A DNA stretch of 64,000 bases from NCBI RefSeq assembly GCF_008065375.1, contig NZ_VJYI01000006.1:512222-576221 (forward strand). Direction: 5' to 3'. The DNA is from Nonomuraea sp. SYSU D8015. Its GTDB lineage: Bacteria; Actinomycetota; Actinomycetes; Streptosporangiales; Streptosporangiaceae. This document shows, one piece after another, positions 33,554 to 42,384 of this stretch. The position numbers and the translations under genes were made by a program. Below the pieces are notes generated by a model. That model saw nothing but the letters and a program-made list of their open reading frames with translations. It searched no databases and was not told the origin of the DNA. Numbering within the stretch: position 1 is the first letter of the stretch; each line of letters begins with the position of its first letter.

Positions 33554-34631
33554 CCCTGGTCAGCGGCAGCGTGACGGCCATGACCGCGGCGACCAGCGCG
33601 AAGCCGAGCGGATAGCCGGTCTGGCCCAGCACCAGCCCGAAGCCCATCGCCCCCACGCCCATGCCCGCGTCGTAGGCCAGGTTCCACAGGGCGCTGACGC
33701 GGGAGGGCTCGCCGCGCTCGAACATCAGCGCCAGCGTCGCGTTCTGCAACACCCCGAACCCCGCGCCGAACAGCACCATCCCGGCCATCACCGCGACCGG
33801 CGCGTCGACCTGGGTCTGCAGCGCGACCCCCGTGACGGCGGCGAGCACACCGGGTGGGAGCAGGCGGGCGTGACCGTAGCGGTCGCCGAGCCGGCCGGCC
33901 AGCCACCGGGCCGCCGGCGTCGTGAGCGACTGGGCGAGCAGCGCGGCCGAGGCCAGCTGCGGGGAGCCCGCCAGCGGCAGGAACGTGATCAGGACGCCGG
34001 TCGCGGTGGTCACGGCCGCGAAGATCAGCGACGGGCCCGCCAGGTCCCGCAGGCCCGTGCCGTGCTCTGCGCTCCGGTACGCGGGCCTCGACCTGGGGAG
34101 CCCGCGCACGGCCGCCAACCCGGCCAGCGGCACGAGCCCCGCTGCCACCAGGACCGGGGTGAAGCCGATCGTGTCGCTGCCCCACAGGCCCAGGGGCAGG
34201 CCGAGGACCGACGGGATGCCGACCGCGACGCCGTACAGGCCGAGGCCCTCGCCGCGCCGCTCGGCAGGCACCAGCTCGGCGGTCAGCGCCGTGCCGGCCA
34301 CCACCACGATGCCGAGGCCGGCCCCGCGCAGCAGGCTGATCGCCAGGACCGCGGGGAGGGCGGCCGACAGCGGGAGCAGCAGGGTGGGCAGACCGAGCAG
34401 CGCCAGGCCGAGCCCCATCACCGCGCGGTGGCCGAAAGCGGACAGCAGCCACGGCACCGCCAGCTCGGCCAGGACCGTGGCCAGCATCATGACGCCGGTG
34501 GTCAGCCCCGCCCCGAACTCTCCCGAGCCGCCTCTCACGACGTACAGGGGGATCGCCGAGAAGAGCAGGTAGAAGCCGAACAGGCCGGCCATCGAAGCGG
34601 CCATCATCAGGTTCATCGAGCGTGTCATCAT
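33522..34631 (-). CDS. MFS transporter
   Basis: About 369-residue major facilitator with around 11-12 membrane helices. GHRAVMGLGLALLGLPT, RGAGLGIVVVAGTALTAELVP and AERRGEGLGLYGVA match the drug/sugar efflux branches; RLGDRYGHARLLPPG is the central loop motif of the second half. Likely an exporter; substrate unknown. The tandem ATGs at 34631/34628 are the best starts. Divergent from the LAL regulator 84 bp away. Confidence 0.87.
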   Translation of the reverse strand: MMTRSMNLMMAASMAGLFGFYLLFSAIPLYVVRGGSGEFGAGLTTGVMMLATVLAELAVPWLLSAFGHRAVMGLGLALLGLPTLLLPLSAALPAVLAISLLRGAGLGIVVVAGTALTAELVPAERRGEGLGLYGVAVGIPSVLGLPLGLWGSDTIGFTPVLVAAGLVPLAGLAAVRGLPRSRPAYRSAEHGTGLRDLAGPSLIFAAVTTATGVLITFLPLAGSPQLASAALLAQSLTTPAARWLAGRLGDRYGHARLLPPGVLAAVTGVALQTQVDAPVAVMAGMVLFGAGFGVLQNATLALMFERGEPSRVSALWNLAYDAGMGVGAMGFGLVLGQTGYPLGFALVAAVMAVTLPLTRVRPACVPLPR

Positions 34632-34715
34632 GCCCACGACGGTGACGGAAGGGACCCTCGGCCACATCGGGCAAGATGCTTAGCCGCCTCTTCAAAACGG
34701 GGCCGCCTCCTCATA

Positions 34716-37109
34716 ATGGGGGACGTGTTCGTCGGGCGTGAGGCGGAGCTGCAACGGCTGGCGGCCGCGCAGGCCCGCACGCCGGCCGCGGTTCTGGTGG
34801 TCGGCGAGGCGGGCATCGGCAAGTCGCGCCTGGTCCGCGAGTTCGTCGGCGGGATCGACGCGCTTGTCGCGGAGGGCGGAGCCGATCCGGGCGGGACGGC
34901 GTACGCGCCGTTCGTGCCGGTGCTGCGGCGGCTGGTCAGGGAGTACAGCGCCGGGCTGGTCCCGGGCGGCGGGCGCAGCGGGCTGGCCCGGCTGCTGCCC
35001 GAGCTGGGCGAGGTGGCCGAGCTGCCCGGGATCGGGCGGGCGCGGCTGTTCGAGGAGGTGCTGCTGCTGGTCGAGCGGGCCGCCGAACGGCGTCCGCTGG
35101 TGCTCGTGCTGGAGGACCTCCACTGGGCCGACCCCGCCACGCGAGACCTGCTGGTGTTCCTGCTCCGCAACCTGATGCGGCCCGGCGTCCTCGTGATCGC
35201 GACCTCACGGGAACAGCTGCGGTTGCCGGGCGCCGAGCTGGTCAGAGTGCCACCGCTGGCGCGCGACGAGGTGGCCCGCATGCTCGGCTGGAACGGCGCG
35301 GCGCGGCACCCCGACGACGGCGCGGGGCAGGCCCCCGACGGGATCGCCGGGAGGGCGCCGCGGGACGGCGCGGAGCTGGATGTGATCGTGGCGCGCAGCG
35401 AGGGCAATCCGCTGTTCGTGGAGGCGCTGGCCGACGCGGGGGCCGGGGCGGCGACACCGGCCTCGCTGCGCGAGCTGCTCCTCGCCGGGGCCGACCGGCT
35501 CGATCGGCGCAGCCTCGGCGTGCTGCGGATCGCCGCCGTGGCGGGGCGCAGGATCCCCCACGACGTGCTGGCGGCCGTGGCCGGGCTGGACGAGCTGGCG
35601 TTCGACGAGGCGCTGCGACCGATCGTCCGGGCGCGGCTGCTGCTCGTGGACGGCGACGGCTACGCGTTCCGGCACGCGCTGATCCGTGACGCCGTCTATG
35701 ACGACCTGCTGCCGGGGGAGCGCCGTCGCCTGCACGCCCGCTGCGCCGAGTCCTGGCCGGAACCGGCCGCCGACCACTGGTACGCGGCGGGGGACCGGCG
35801 CCGCGCCTTCGAGGCCGCCTGGCAGGCCGCCCGCTGGGACCGCGTGCTGGAGCTGTGGGACGAGGGCGACACCGGGGGCCGGGACCACGCGTGGGTGCTG
35901 GAGCAGGCCGCGCGCGACGCCCTGTGTGAGGGCGACGCCGAGCGGGCCGAGGAGCTGGCCACCCGGGCGTTGGACGAGGTGGCCGATCCGCTGCGCGCCG
36001 CCCACCTGCTGGAGTTGCGCGTCGCCGTACGCGACCTGCTCGGCGACCTCGGCACGGCCTCCCGCCTGTACGCGGAGTTCAGGGCGAGCCCGCCGGACGA
36101 CGACAGCCTCCTCATGTCGTACGCCAGTGAGGCCGACGTGCTCGAGGCGGCCGGCGAGCACGCCAAGGCGGAGTCGGTCGCCCGCGCGGGCCTGGCCAGG
36201 GCCGGGCGCCTGGGCATGGCCCGCACCAGGGGCGCCCACCTGGCCGCGAACCTCGCCGAGCCGCTCGTCTCGCTGGGCCGCTGGAAGGAGGCCCGCGAGG
36301 TCATGACGGCGGCGCTCGCGCTCGACCCGGCGCCGATCCACCGGGCCTGGATCCTCATGGTCCTCGGCACGCTCGCGGTCTGGGAGGGCGCTCTGGACGA
36401 GGCCGACGACATCATCCGCCTGGCCAGGCCGCTGATGCGCGGCCGGTCGCGCGGCTACGACTCCTGCCTGGAGCCGGATCTGCTCGAATGCCGGCTCGCG
36501 GTGGCCACGGCCGACGCGGAACGGGCCGGGCGGGTGACCGATCACGTGCTGGCCGAGCACGACCTCAGGCTGAGCCGCCGCTACGCCTGGCCGCTCCTGG
36601 CCCTGGCGGCCCGCATCGGACGCGTACGCGAGGCGCCGGCCGGCATCTCCATCACAGGACCGGTGCAGGAGGCGTACCGAGCCACGTTCGAGGCCGAGTG
36701 CGGCGGGTCCTGGGCGGCGGCCGTGGCCCGTTGGCGGGCCGTCGGGCAGCCGCACGCGCTCGGCCAGGCGCTGGTCCGCGCGGCCGAGCAGGACCCGGCG
36801 GAGGCACGCGGCCTGCTGCGCGAGGCGGCCGCGATCGCCGACCGCCTGTGCGCCGAGCCGCTGCGGCGGGAGGTGGAGTCGGCCGCTACCACCCTGCGCG
36901 TCGGCCTCACCACGGACCCGGCCCTTTCCGCTCGCGAGCTGGAGGTGCTCGGGCTGGTCGCCGAGGGGCTGAGCAACCGGCAGATCGCCGAGCGGCTGTT
37001 CATCTCGGCCAGGACGTCGGGCGTGCACGTCTCGAACATCCTGGCCAAGCTGGGGGCGTCCTCCCGCGTGGAGGCCGCCGCCCTGGCCCGGCGAGACGGG
37101 CTGATCTGA
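34716..37109 (+). CDS. LuxR-family (LAL) ATP-binding transcriptional regulator
   Basis: 797 residues. N-terminal AAA/STAND domain with FVGREAEL, Walker A VGEAGIGKSRLVREF and Walker B LVLVLEDLHWADP; a long helical repeat region (about 330-730); C-terminal LuxR helix-turn-helix LSARELEVLGLVAEGLSNRQ and IAERLFISARTSGVHVSNIL. LAL proteins are ATP-dependent activators of catabolic or antibiotic genes. The GTG at 34725, directly before FVGREAEL, is an alternative start, since CATAAT (34712-34717) could be a -10 box for a leaderless message. Confidence 0.92.
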   Translation: MGDVFVGREAELQRLAAAQARTPAAVLVVGEAGIGKSRLVREFVGGIDALVAEGGADPGGTAYAPFVPVLRRLVREYSAGLVPGGGRSGLARLLPELGEVAELPGIGRARLFEEVLLLVERAAERRPLVLVLEDLHWADPATRDLLVFLLRNLMRPGVLVIATSREQLRLPGAELVRVPPLARDEVARMLGWNGAARHPDDGAGQAPDGIAGRAPRDGAELDVIVARSEGNPLFVEALADAGAGAATPASLRELLLAGADRLDRRSLGVLRIAAVAGRRIPHDVLAAVAGLDELAFDEALRPIVRARLLLVDGDGYAFRHALIRDAVYDDLLPGERRRLHARCAESWPEPAADHWYAAGDRRRAFEAAWQAARWDRVLELWDEGDTGGRDHAWVLEQAARDALCEGDAERAEELATRALDEVADPLRAAHLLELRVAVRDLLGDLGTASRLYAEFRASPPDDDSLLMSYASEADVLEAAGEHAKAESVARAGLARAGRLGMARTRGAHLAANLAEPLVSLGRWKEAREVMTAALALDPAPIHRAWILMVLGTLAVWEGALDEADDIIRLARPLMRGRSRGYDSCLEPDLLECRLAVATADAERAGRVTDHVLAEHDLRLSRRYAWPLLALAARIGRVREAPAGISITGPVQEAYRATFEAECGGSWAAAVARWRAVGQPHALGQALVRAAEQDPAEARGLLREAAAIADRLCAEPLRREVESAATTLRVGLTTDPALSARELEVLGLVAEGLSNRQIAERLFISARTSGVHVSNILAKLGASSRVEAAALARRDGLI

Positions 37110-37145
37110 CCGGCGCCGCTCTCCCCACGGTTGTGCCCGGACCCG

Positions 37146-37450
37146 ATGGACATCCGCGTGCTCGGCCCGATCGAGGTGTACGACGACGGCGCCGAGATGC
37201 CCATCGAGGGAGCCCAGCAGCCAAGGCCATCGTCCAGCTCAAGGTGTCCAGCTGCGTAAGACGCTGGGCGACCGCATCGCCGGCACCACCGCCGGCTACT
37301 CGCTCGCCGTCCCCGGCCGACGAGGTGGACCTCGGGTGCTTCCGCCTCCTGGCCGCCGAGGGGCGGGCGGCAGGCCGCCACCGCCGCGTGGGCGCGGGCG
37401 CTCTGTCTGTGGCGCGGGCAGCCCCTCCAGGGCCTCGGCACCGCGTGGGT
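37146..37450 (+). pseudogene. SARP/BTAD-type regulator, degenerate
   Basis: ATG at 37146 opens MDIRVLGPIEVYDDGAEMPI, the N terminus of an AfsR/SARP DNA-binding domain. After about 25 residues the frame is lost. Shifting frame recovers RKTLGDRIAGTTAGYSLAVP, then DEVDLGCFRLLAAEGRAA and ALCLWRGQPLQGLGTAW, the ordered blocks of the wHTH-BTAD region. At least two frameshifts and internal deletions have removed most of the gene. It lies directly after the LAL regulator. Confidence 0.6.
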
Positions 37451-37461
37451 ACGACGGGCGG

Positions 37462-37671
37462 CGCAGCCTGTTCACGACGCCGACCGCCGGGCACCCGGGA
37501 CCGCCCTCGATCATGCAGGAGGAGGGCAACTGGGTCGTGGTGGACTGCAACGACAAGGCGCTGTGGACCACCAAGACGGCAGGCAACCCGGGGGCCTGGC
37601 TCGCGGTCGGCGGCGACGGCCGGCTGATCGTCTACTCACGCGACGACAAGCCGCTCTGGACGAGCCGCTGA
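37462..37671 (+). pseudogene. Bulb-type mannose-binding lectin domain remnant
   Basis: The frame reads MQEEGNWVVVDCNDKALWTT, then KTAGNPGAWLAVGGDGRLIV and YSRDDKPLWTSR. Alternating GNWVVVD-x-KALWTT and DGRLIVYSRDDKPLWTS match two beta-prism II repeats of bulb-type (D-mannose-binding) lectins. Only part of a domain remains and no signal peptide is present. A short frame from ATG 37513 could be translated. A strong terminator follows. Confidence 0.5.
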
Positions 37672-37685
37672 CCGGCGGATGATCG

Positions 37686-37723
37686 GGCCGGGCGGTCCCC
37701 CTGCACGGGCCGCCCGGCCTTTG
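37686..37723 (+). terminator. Rho-independent-like terminator
   Basis: GGCCGGGCGG (37686-37695) pairs fully with CCGCCCGGCC (37710-37719), loop of 14, followed by TTTG. It lies 15 bp after the lectin remnant stop and just ahead of the serpin promoter. Confidence 0.75.
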
Positions 37724-37736
37724 TCATACTCGCGAG

Positions 37737-38873
37737 ATGCGGCATCCGGTGAACACGCTGACCGCGCGATGGGCGGCGGCGCTCGGCGCGGGGGAGTCCT
37801 ACGTGATGTCGGGCGCGGCCGTGTGGCCGCTCCTCGCCTACCTCGCCCAGGCTGCCGACGGCCAGGGGCGCACCGAGCTCAGGACGGCCGTGGGGGTGGA
37901 CGCCGACGCCGTGCCGGCCGTGCTGGACGCCCTGCGGAAACCGGCCGTGCGCTCGGCCATCGGGCTGTGGACCGCCCGTACCCTGCCGCTGAACCCGTCC
38001 TGGCTCGCCACGCTGCCGTCCGGCATGCGCGGCGAGCTGACCGGAGACCCGGCCGCGGACCGCTCGGCCCTGGACGCCTGGGCGTCCTCGCAGACCGGCG
38101 GGCTCGTCCCCGCCATGCCCGTGACGCCGTCCGAGGACCTCCGGCTCGTCCTGGCCGCCGCGCTCACCGTCAGGACCGCCTGGCTGCAGCCGTTCGAGGA
38201 TGACATCAGGGTGTTCCGGAGCGGTCCCTGGGCGGGCCGGGAGCTGGCCGTCCTGTGGCGAAGCACGACCGCTCTCGACGTGCTCCGCATCGCCGACACC
38301 CCGTCGGGGCCGCTCACGATGCTCCGCGTGACGGGCGACGGCGGCGTCGACGTACACCTCCTGCTCGGCGAGCAGGACGAACCCGGCGAGGTGCTGCCGG
38401 CCGGCATCGATGCCCTGAGCGGCCTCTTACCGTGGCGAGAGTCGGGACCCGGCGTCCGGACGGAGATCGTCCCCTCGAGCACCCCCGACGACGCCCTGAA
38501 CGTCACCGTGCCGCGCTTCACCGTCACCTCCGCGCACGACCTGCTGCGCCTGCCCGGCGTGTTCGGCCTGGGCACCGTCACCGACACGCGTCGCGGCCAC
38601 TTCCCCGGGATCAGCCCCGAGCCGCTCGCGATCGGCCAGGCCGCGCAGGCCGCCGTCGCCGTCTTCGGCGCCACAGGCTTCGAGTCCTCCGCCGTCACCG
38701 CCTTCGGCGCCGTCCCCGGCAGCGCGCCGCCCGCGAGGCCCTACCGGGTCAGGCGCGTCGACGTGCACTTCGACCGCCCGTTCGGCTTCCTCGCGGTCGA
38801 GCGCGACAGCGGCCTGATCCTGACCGCGGGCTGGGTCGCCGACCCAGGGCCGGCAGAGCCGGTGGCACGCTAG
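37737..38873 (+). CDS. Serpin-family protein
   Basis: 378 residues. NTLTARWAAALGAGESYVMS, FPGISPEPLAIGQAAQAAVA, the hinge-like GFESSAVTAFGA and the C-terminal VHFDRPFGFLAVERDSGLIL match the serpin fold: the reactive-centre loop lies about 20-30 residues before the final FDRPF motif. The hinge is only partly Ala/Thr-rich, so inhibitory activity is uncertain. No signal peptide, so a cytoplasmic role is likely. CATACT (37725-37730) predicts transcription starting at the ATG itself (leaderless). Confidence 0.8.
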   Translation: MRHPVNTLTARWAAALGAGESYVMSGAAVWPLLAYLAQAADGQGRTELRTAVGVDADAVPAVLDALRKPAVRSAIGLWTARTLPLNPSWLATLPSGMRGELTGDPAADRSALDAWASSQTGGLVPAMPVTPSEDLRLVLAAALTVRTAWLQPFEDDIRVFRSGPWAGRELAVLWRSTTALDVLRIADTPSGPLTMLRVTGDGGVDVHLLLGEQDEPGEVLPAGIDALSGLLPWRESGPGVRTEIVPSSTPDDALNVTVPRFTVTSAHDLLRLPGVFGLGTVTDTRRGHFPGISPEPLAIGQAAQAAVAVFGATGFESSAVTAFGAVPGSAPPARPYRVRRVDVHFDRPFGFLAVERDSGLILTAGWVADPGPAEPVAR

Positions 38874-38877
38874 GAGC

Positions 38878-39681
38878 ATGCGCCTGGCAACCTGGAACGT
38901 GAACTCCGTCAAGGCACGCCTGCCCCGCGTCCTTGAGTGGCTGGACGAGACCAAGCCCGACATCCTCTGCCTGCAGGAGACCAAATGCCCGGCGGAGGCG
39001 TTCCCGGCGGCGGAGGTGGGCGCTCTGGGGTACGCCGCCGCGGCCCACGGTGACGGCCGCTGGAACGGCGTCGCGCTCCTGTCCAGGGTGGGGCTGGAGG
39101 AGGTCACGCTGAGCTTCCCCGGCGAGCCCGGCTTCGGCGAGCTCGACGGGGTCGGCGCCGCCCGCCCCGAGGCCCGCGCCATCGGCGCGACCTGCGGCGG
39201 GCTACGCGTGTGGTCGGTGTACGCCCCGAACGGCCGCACGGTCGACTCTCCCCACTACCTCTACAAGCTGGACTGGTTCGCGGCGCTCCGGGACGCGCTG
39301 GCGGCCGAGATCGCCGCGGGGCCCTTGGTGGTGTGCGGCGACTTCAACGTGGCGCCGACGGACGCCGACGTGTGGGATCCCACGCTGTTCGTGGGCGCCA
39401 CGCACGTGACCCCCGCCGAACGCGAGGCGCTGGCCGCGCTGCGCGCCCTCGGCCTGCACGACGTGGTGCCGACGCCGATGAAGGGCCCGCACCCGTTCAC
39501 GTACTGGGACTACCGGGCCGGGATGTTCCACCAGAACAAGGGCATGCGCATCGACCTCGTGTACGCGAGCGCAGAGGTGGCGGGGCGGGTGCGGTCGGCG
39601 TACGTGGATCGTGAGGCGCGCAAGGGGAAAGGGCCGTCCGACCACGCGCCGATCGTGGTCGATCTGGAGCCGGTGAATTAG
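38878..39681 (+). CDS. xth: Exodeoxyribonuclease III
   Basis: 267-residue endonuclease/exonuclease/phosphatase-fold DNA repair enzyme acting as AP endonuclease and 3'-5' exonuclease. MRLATWNVNSVKARLPRVLE, LCLQETKCP (metal-binding Glu), VCGDFNVAPTDADV (Asp/Asn) and GPSDHAPIVVDL (catalytic Asp-His) are all present. The ATG follows the serpin stop by 5 bp, so the two may be co-transcribed. Confidence 0.94.
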   Translation: MRLATWNVNSVKARLPRVLEWLDETKPDILCLQETKCPAEAFPAAEVGALGYAAAAHGDGRWNGVALLSRVGLEEVTLSFPGEPGFGELDGVGAARPEARAIGATCGGLRVWSVYAPNGRTVDSPHYLYKLDWFAALRDALAAEIAAGPLVVCGDFNVAPTDADVWDPTLFVGATHVTPAEREALAALRALGLHDVVPTPMKGPHPFTYWDYRAGMFHQNKGMRIDLVYASAEVAGRVRSAYVDREARKGKGPSDHAPIVVDLEPVN

Positions 39682-39685
39682 TTAA

Positions 39686-39713
39686 TTACAAGATGCCGTC
39701 GTCCGAGTATCCT
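39686..39713 (+). promoter_or_regulatory. Possible promoter for small membrane protein
   Basis: TTACAA (39686-39691) and TATCCT (39708-39713), 16 bp apart, in an AT-richer stretch just after the exonuclease III gene. Confidence 0.3.
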
Positions 39714-39768
39714 GTGTTCTCAAATGTTTCGGGGGCCTTGACGCTCTAAGGACCACAGGGGGATCTCC

Positions 39769-40002
39769 GTGGAACCCGCAGACGGCCGCATCATCTTATT
39801 CATCCTCCTCGGCCTGGCCGTATTCGCCCTCGGCCGCCGCTTCCAAACCATGATCCTCATGCGTCAGGTGTGGAAGCAGAGCGCCAAGCAGGTCACTGCC
39901 AGGAAGGTCGTCGCGCACAACGCGGCGAAGGCAATGATCGGAATAACGCTGATCTCGGTTTTCGTGATCTGGTTGGTGCTCAACCTGAACCGTGTCATGT
40001 GA
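39769..40002 (+). CDS. Small two-span membrane protein of unknown function
   Basis: 77 residues with GTG start after GGGGGATCTCC. Two hydrophobic segments (IILFILLGLAVFALG and AMIGITLISVFVIWLVLNL) flank a basic loop RQVWKQSAKQVTARKVVAHN, so both ends are probably on the same side of the membrane. No known domain. Followed by structured DNA and a strong terminator. Confidence 0.65.
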   Translation: MEPADGRIILFILLGLAVFALGRRFQTMILMRQVWKQSAKQVTARKVVAHNAAKAMIGITLISVFVIWLVLNLNRVM

Positions 40003-40202
40003 AAAGCAGCTCATGGCTGATTACCTGATCGCGTGATGGCCGGACAATTGGCCGGTATGCCGGTTTACCGCCCATTTGTCCGGCGCACGACAGGCGAAGT
40101 CATACCGCGGAACAACACGGAACCCGCGGCGGCCTGCGCGCGGCTCCGGACGGGGGAGCCGCGCGCCTCCGCATGTACGAAATAGACCCGGAACTCAGGA
40201 AG
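40003..40202. other. Structured intergenic region between convergent genes
   Basis: No gene seen. CCGGACAA (40040-40047) and TTGTCCGG (40076-40083) can form an 8-bp stem with an inner CCGG-tatg-CCGG element. The terminator at 40136-40166 follows. Confidence 0.5.
40136..40166. terminator. 12-bp GC hairpin, bidirectional terminator
   Basis: GCGCGCGGCTCC (40136-40147) pairs fully with GGAGCCGCGCGC (40155-40166), loop of 7. It lies between the ends of the small membrane gene and cobD, which converge. Confidence 0.7.
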
Positions 40203-41150
40203 TCACGAGGCTCCGCGGCTTCGGCCGACGGCCGAGACGACGCCAGAAGCGAGAACGGCGGCGCCGGCGGCGGCCAGGCTAACCGCCCGCGTCAGGCGTA
40301 CCGCACGGCGGATGTCCCCGACCCCGGGCTTGGGCCCGTCGCCCATGGTCGGCCGGTGCTCGGTCCGTCCTCCGTAGACGTTCGTGCCGCCGAGGGTGAC
40401 CCCGAGCGCGCCGGCGAACGCGGCCTCGCAACGCCCGGCGTTCGGACTGGGATGCCGATGCCCGTCCCGCCGCAAAACCCGCATCGCCCCCCGCCGATCC
40501 GGCCCGGCCAGGACCGTGAGCAGCCCCGTCACCCGCGCGGGCACGTAGTTCGCCACGTCGTCGAGCCGTGCCGCCGCCCACCCGAACCGCCGGTAACGCG
40601 GCGACCGGTGTCCGATCATGGCATCCAGCGTGTTGACCGCCCGGTACGCCAGCAGCCCCGGAATCCCCGCCACCGCCCCCCAGAACAGCGGCGCGACGAC
40701 GGCGTCGGAGGTGTTCTCGGCGAGCGACTCGACGGTCGCCCGCGCCAACTCGGGCGCCTCCAGGGCAGAGGGATCCCTGCCGCACAGGTGCGGGAGCCGG
40801 CCTCTGGCCCGCTCCAGGTCGTCGCGTTCGAGCGCGTCGGCCATGTGGACGCCCTCGCGCTCCAGCGTGGTCCCCCCGAGCACCGCCCAGGTGGCTAAGG
40901 CCGTCGCCGCCGTACGCGCCACAGGGTTGGACACCCGCTGCGCCGCCATCCCCAAGGCGGCCGCACCTCCGACGCAGACCGCGACGTGGACGACTCCACG
41001 CGCCTTGTGATCGCCGTACAGGGCCTTCTCCAGCCTCGCCGCCGCGCGGCCGAACACCGCGACCGGATGCGCGGCGCTACGGGGATCACCGATCAGCCGA
41101 TCGAGTGCCACGCCGAGAGCCAGTCCCAGGGGGTCATACCAAATGGGCAT
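40203..41150 (-). CDS. cobD: Cobalamin biosynthesis protein CobD/CbiB
   Basis: Membrane-bound adenosylcobinamide-phosphate synthase, which attaches aminopropanol (or its phosphate) to cobyric acid. About 315 residues starting MPIWYDPLGLALGVALDRLI, followed by GDPRSAAHPVAVFGR, ATVESLAENTSDAVVAPLFW and RAVNTLDAMIGHRSPRYRRF, all family signatures. ATG at 41159 is an alternative start. The start region overlaps the end of the kinase gene upstream, so translation is probably coupled. No other cob genes are in the window. Confidence 0.93.
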   Translation of the reverse strand: MPIWYDPLGLALGVALDRLIGDPRSAAHPVAVFGRAAARLEKALYGDHKARGVVHVAVCVGGAAALGMAAQRVSNPVARTAATALATWAVLGGTTLEREGVHMADALERDDLERARGRLPHLCGRDPSALEAPELARATVESLAENTSDAVVAPLFWGAVAGIPGLLAYRAVNTLDAMIGHRSPRYRRFGWAAARLDDVANYVPARVTGLLTVLAGPDRRGAMRVLRRDGHRHPSPNAGRCEAAFAGALGVTLGGTNVYGGRTEHRPTMGDGPKPGVGDIRRAVRLTRAVSLAAAGAAVLASGVVSAVGRSRGAS

Positions 41151-41949
41151 GAAGCTCATCTTCGTGCACATCCAGCCAGGCCGCCGCCCTCCGGATGCGC
41201 TCACCCGCTCCGCCCGCCCACATCTTCGCCCAGTTGCCCCCGGCCGCGGCGCGGCCGCGCATGACCACGTAGGAACGATGGAACCGGAGCCGGGCCAACT
41301 CGATCAGCCGACGCCGCTCCCGAGCCGGGACACCGTAGGCGTCACAGAAGAGCCGCAGCCGAGCGCCCACATCGACGTTGCGGAGCAGCGGGGGCCGATC
41401 GACGGGATCAGCGATGGGGGCCCAGTGCCGCAAGGTCGTCACAACGTCGAACAGCCTGGTGGTAGGCCGGGCGAGATCAAAATCAATCAACGCATAAGGC
41501 ACGAACCCCGCGTCCGCCGTCGTGCCTCCGGCTCCCCCCGCCCGAAACACCACGTTGTCCGGCGTCAAATCACAATGCCCGATGACTTCCGGCTCCCTGT
41601 CATCGTTGGACCCGCCTTCCCACCCCTCCATCGTCAACGGAAAACCGGCGGTCGCATCGTGGAAGGCCCGCAACAGCCCACCTAAGCACCCCAGAGCCTC
41701 ATCGCTCGCGCTCTCCAGCCGAAGCCCCGTGGTGCCGGGAAGATAGGTCAGAACCTCCCGCCCAAGCCCATCCATCCCCAAGACCCGCGGCGCCCCCGCG
41801 AACCCCACGACCTCGAGGTGCCTGAGCAAGGCATGCACAGCAGGCGTAGACGAACTGACCGGCCTCCGAACGGTGTCCCCGACCCGCACCACCCCGTCAG
41901 TCACATCCCCACCCTGCAGGGGTATCTCATGCAGGAGCGTCGCGACCAT
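41134..41949 (-). CDS. Phosphotransferase of the aminoglycoside-phosphotransferase (APH) fold
   Basis: About 271 residues. EVIGHCDLTPDNVVFR holds the catalytic loop (H-x-D-x4-N) and ALIDFDLARPTTRLFDVVTT the metal-binding Asp motif of APH/choline kinase-like proteins. Likely a small-molecule kinase; drug resistance is not implied. ATG at 41949 (MVATLLHE) is chosen; TAAGCT just upstream could give a nearly leaderless transcript. It overlaps cobD by 8-17 bp at its 3' end. Confidence 0.85.
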   Translation of the reverse strand: MVATLLHEIPLQGGDVTDGVVRVGDTVRRPVSSSTPAVHALLRHLEVVGFAGAPRVLGMDGLGREVLTYLPGTTGLRLESASDEALGCLGGLLRAFHDATAGFPLTMEGWEGGSNDDREPEVIGHCDLTPDNVVFRAGGAGGTTADAGFVPYALIDFDLARPTTRLFDVVTTLRHWAPIADPVDRPPLLRNVDVGARLRLFCDAYGVPARERRRLIELARLRFHRSYVVMRGRAAAGGNWAKMWAGGAGERIRRAAAWLDVHEDELHAHLV

Positions 41950-42025
41950 GCCACGACAGCTTAGACCTTCCCACCCCCCCACCCGCCCCGCCTTTTGCCT
42001 CCGTCCCCTCCGTCCCCCTCCACCG

Positions 42026-42067
42026 ACCCCCTTGTCCCCCTTGACCCCCTTGACCCCCTTGACCCCC
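42026..42067 (+). repeat. Tandem 9-bp repeats
   Basis: Four units of ACCCCCTTG (the second begins TCCCC) in direct tandem from 42026 to 42061, then ACCCCC, in the pyrimidine-rich DNA upstream of the kinase gene. An antisense frame through it would encode Gly-Val-Lys repeats but has no gene-like context. Confidence 0.85.
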
Positions 42068-42304
42068 GGGAAGCGTTGGAAGCCCCGATGCCCGCCCTTC
42101 AACCCCGCCCGCACATATCTGCCCCTCATGGAACAACCTCGGAAGCCTCCAGAACCCCGGTCACGCCTCGCGCCGCACCCCCGGCTGACCTCGAGGACCA
42201 CGGGTCCCGCGAGCACCGCTCGCACTGATGTGACGGGGCTGACGGACTGACACGGTGAAAACCTGTGCATGACAAGTCGCCGGATCATGCACAATAAGGC
42301 GGGA

Positions 42305-42378
42305 GCGCCCTTAGCTCAGCTGGATAGAGCACCGGACTTCTAATCCGACGGTCGCAGGTTCGAATCCTGCAGGGCGCG
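42305..42378 (+). tRNA. tRNA-Arg (anticodon TCT)
   Basis: 74-nt cloverleaf: acceptor GCGCCCT/AGGGCGC, D arm with GCTCAGCTGGATAGAGC, anticodon loop CTTCTAA (anticodon TCT, reading AGA), T arm GCAGG-TTCGAAT-CCTGC. CCA is not encoded. An integrase gene on the other strand ends 7 bp away, so its 3' end is the likely attachment site of an integrated element. Confidence 0.95.
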
Positions 42379-42384
42379 CTTGGA

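Noticed and set aside
33165..34715. Extension of the LAL regulator frame upstream over the papain-fold and MFS genes
   Set aside because: The extension is antisense to or out of frame with better-supported genes; FVGREAEL is the normal N terminus.
41950..42294. Collagen-like N-terminal extension (GVKG repeats) of the APH-fold kinase
   Set aside because: It results from reading the antisense of pyrimidine tandem repeats; the ATG at 41949 gives the normal protein.
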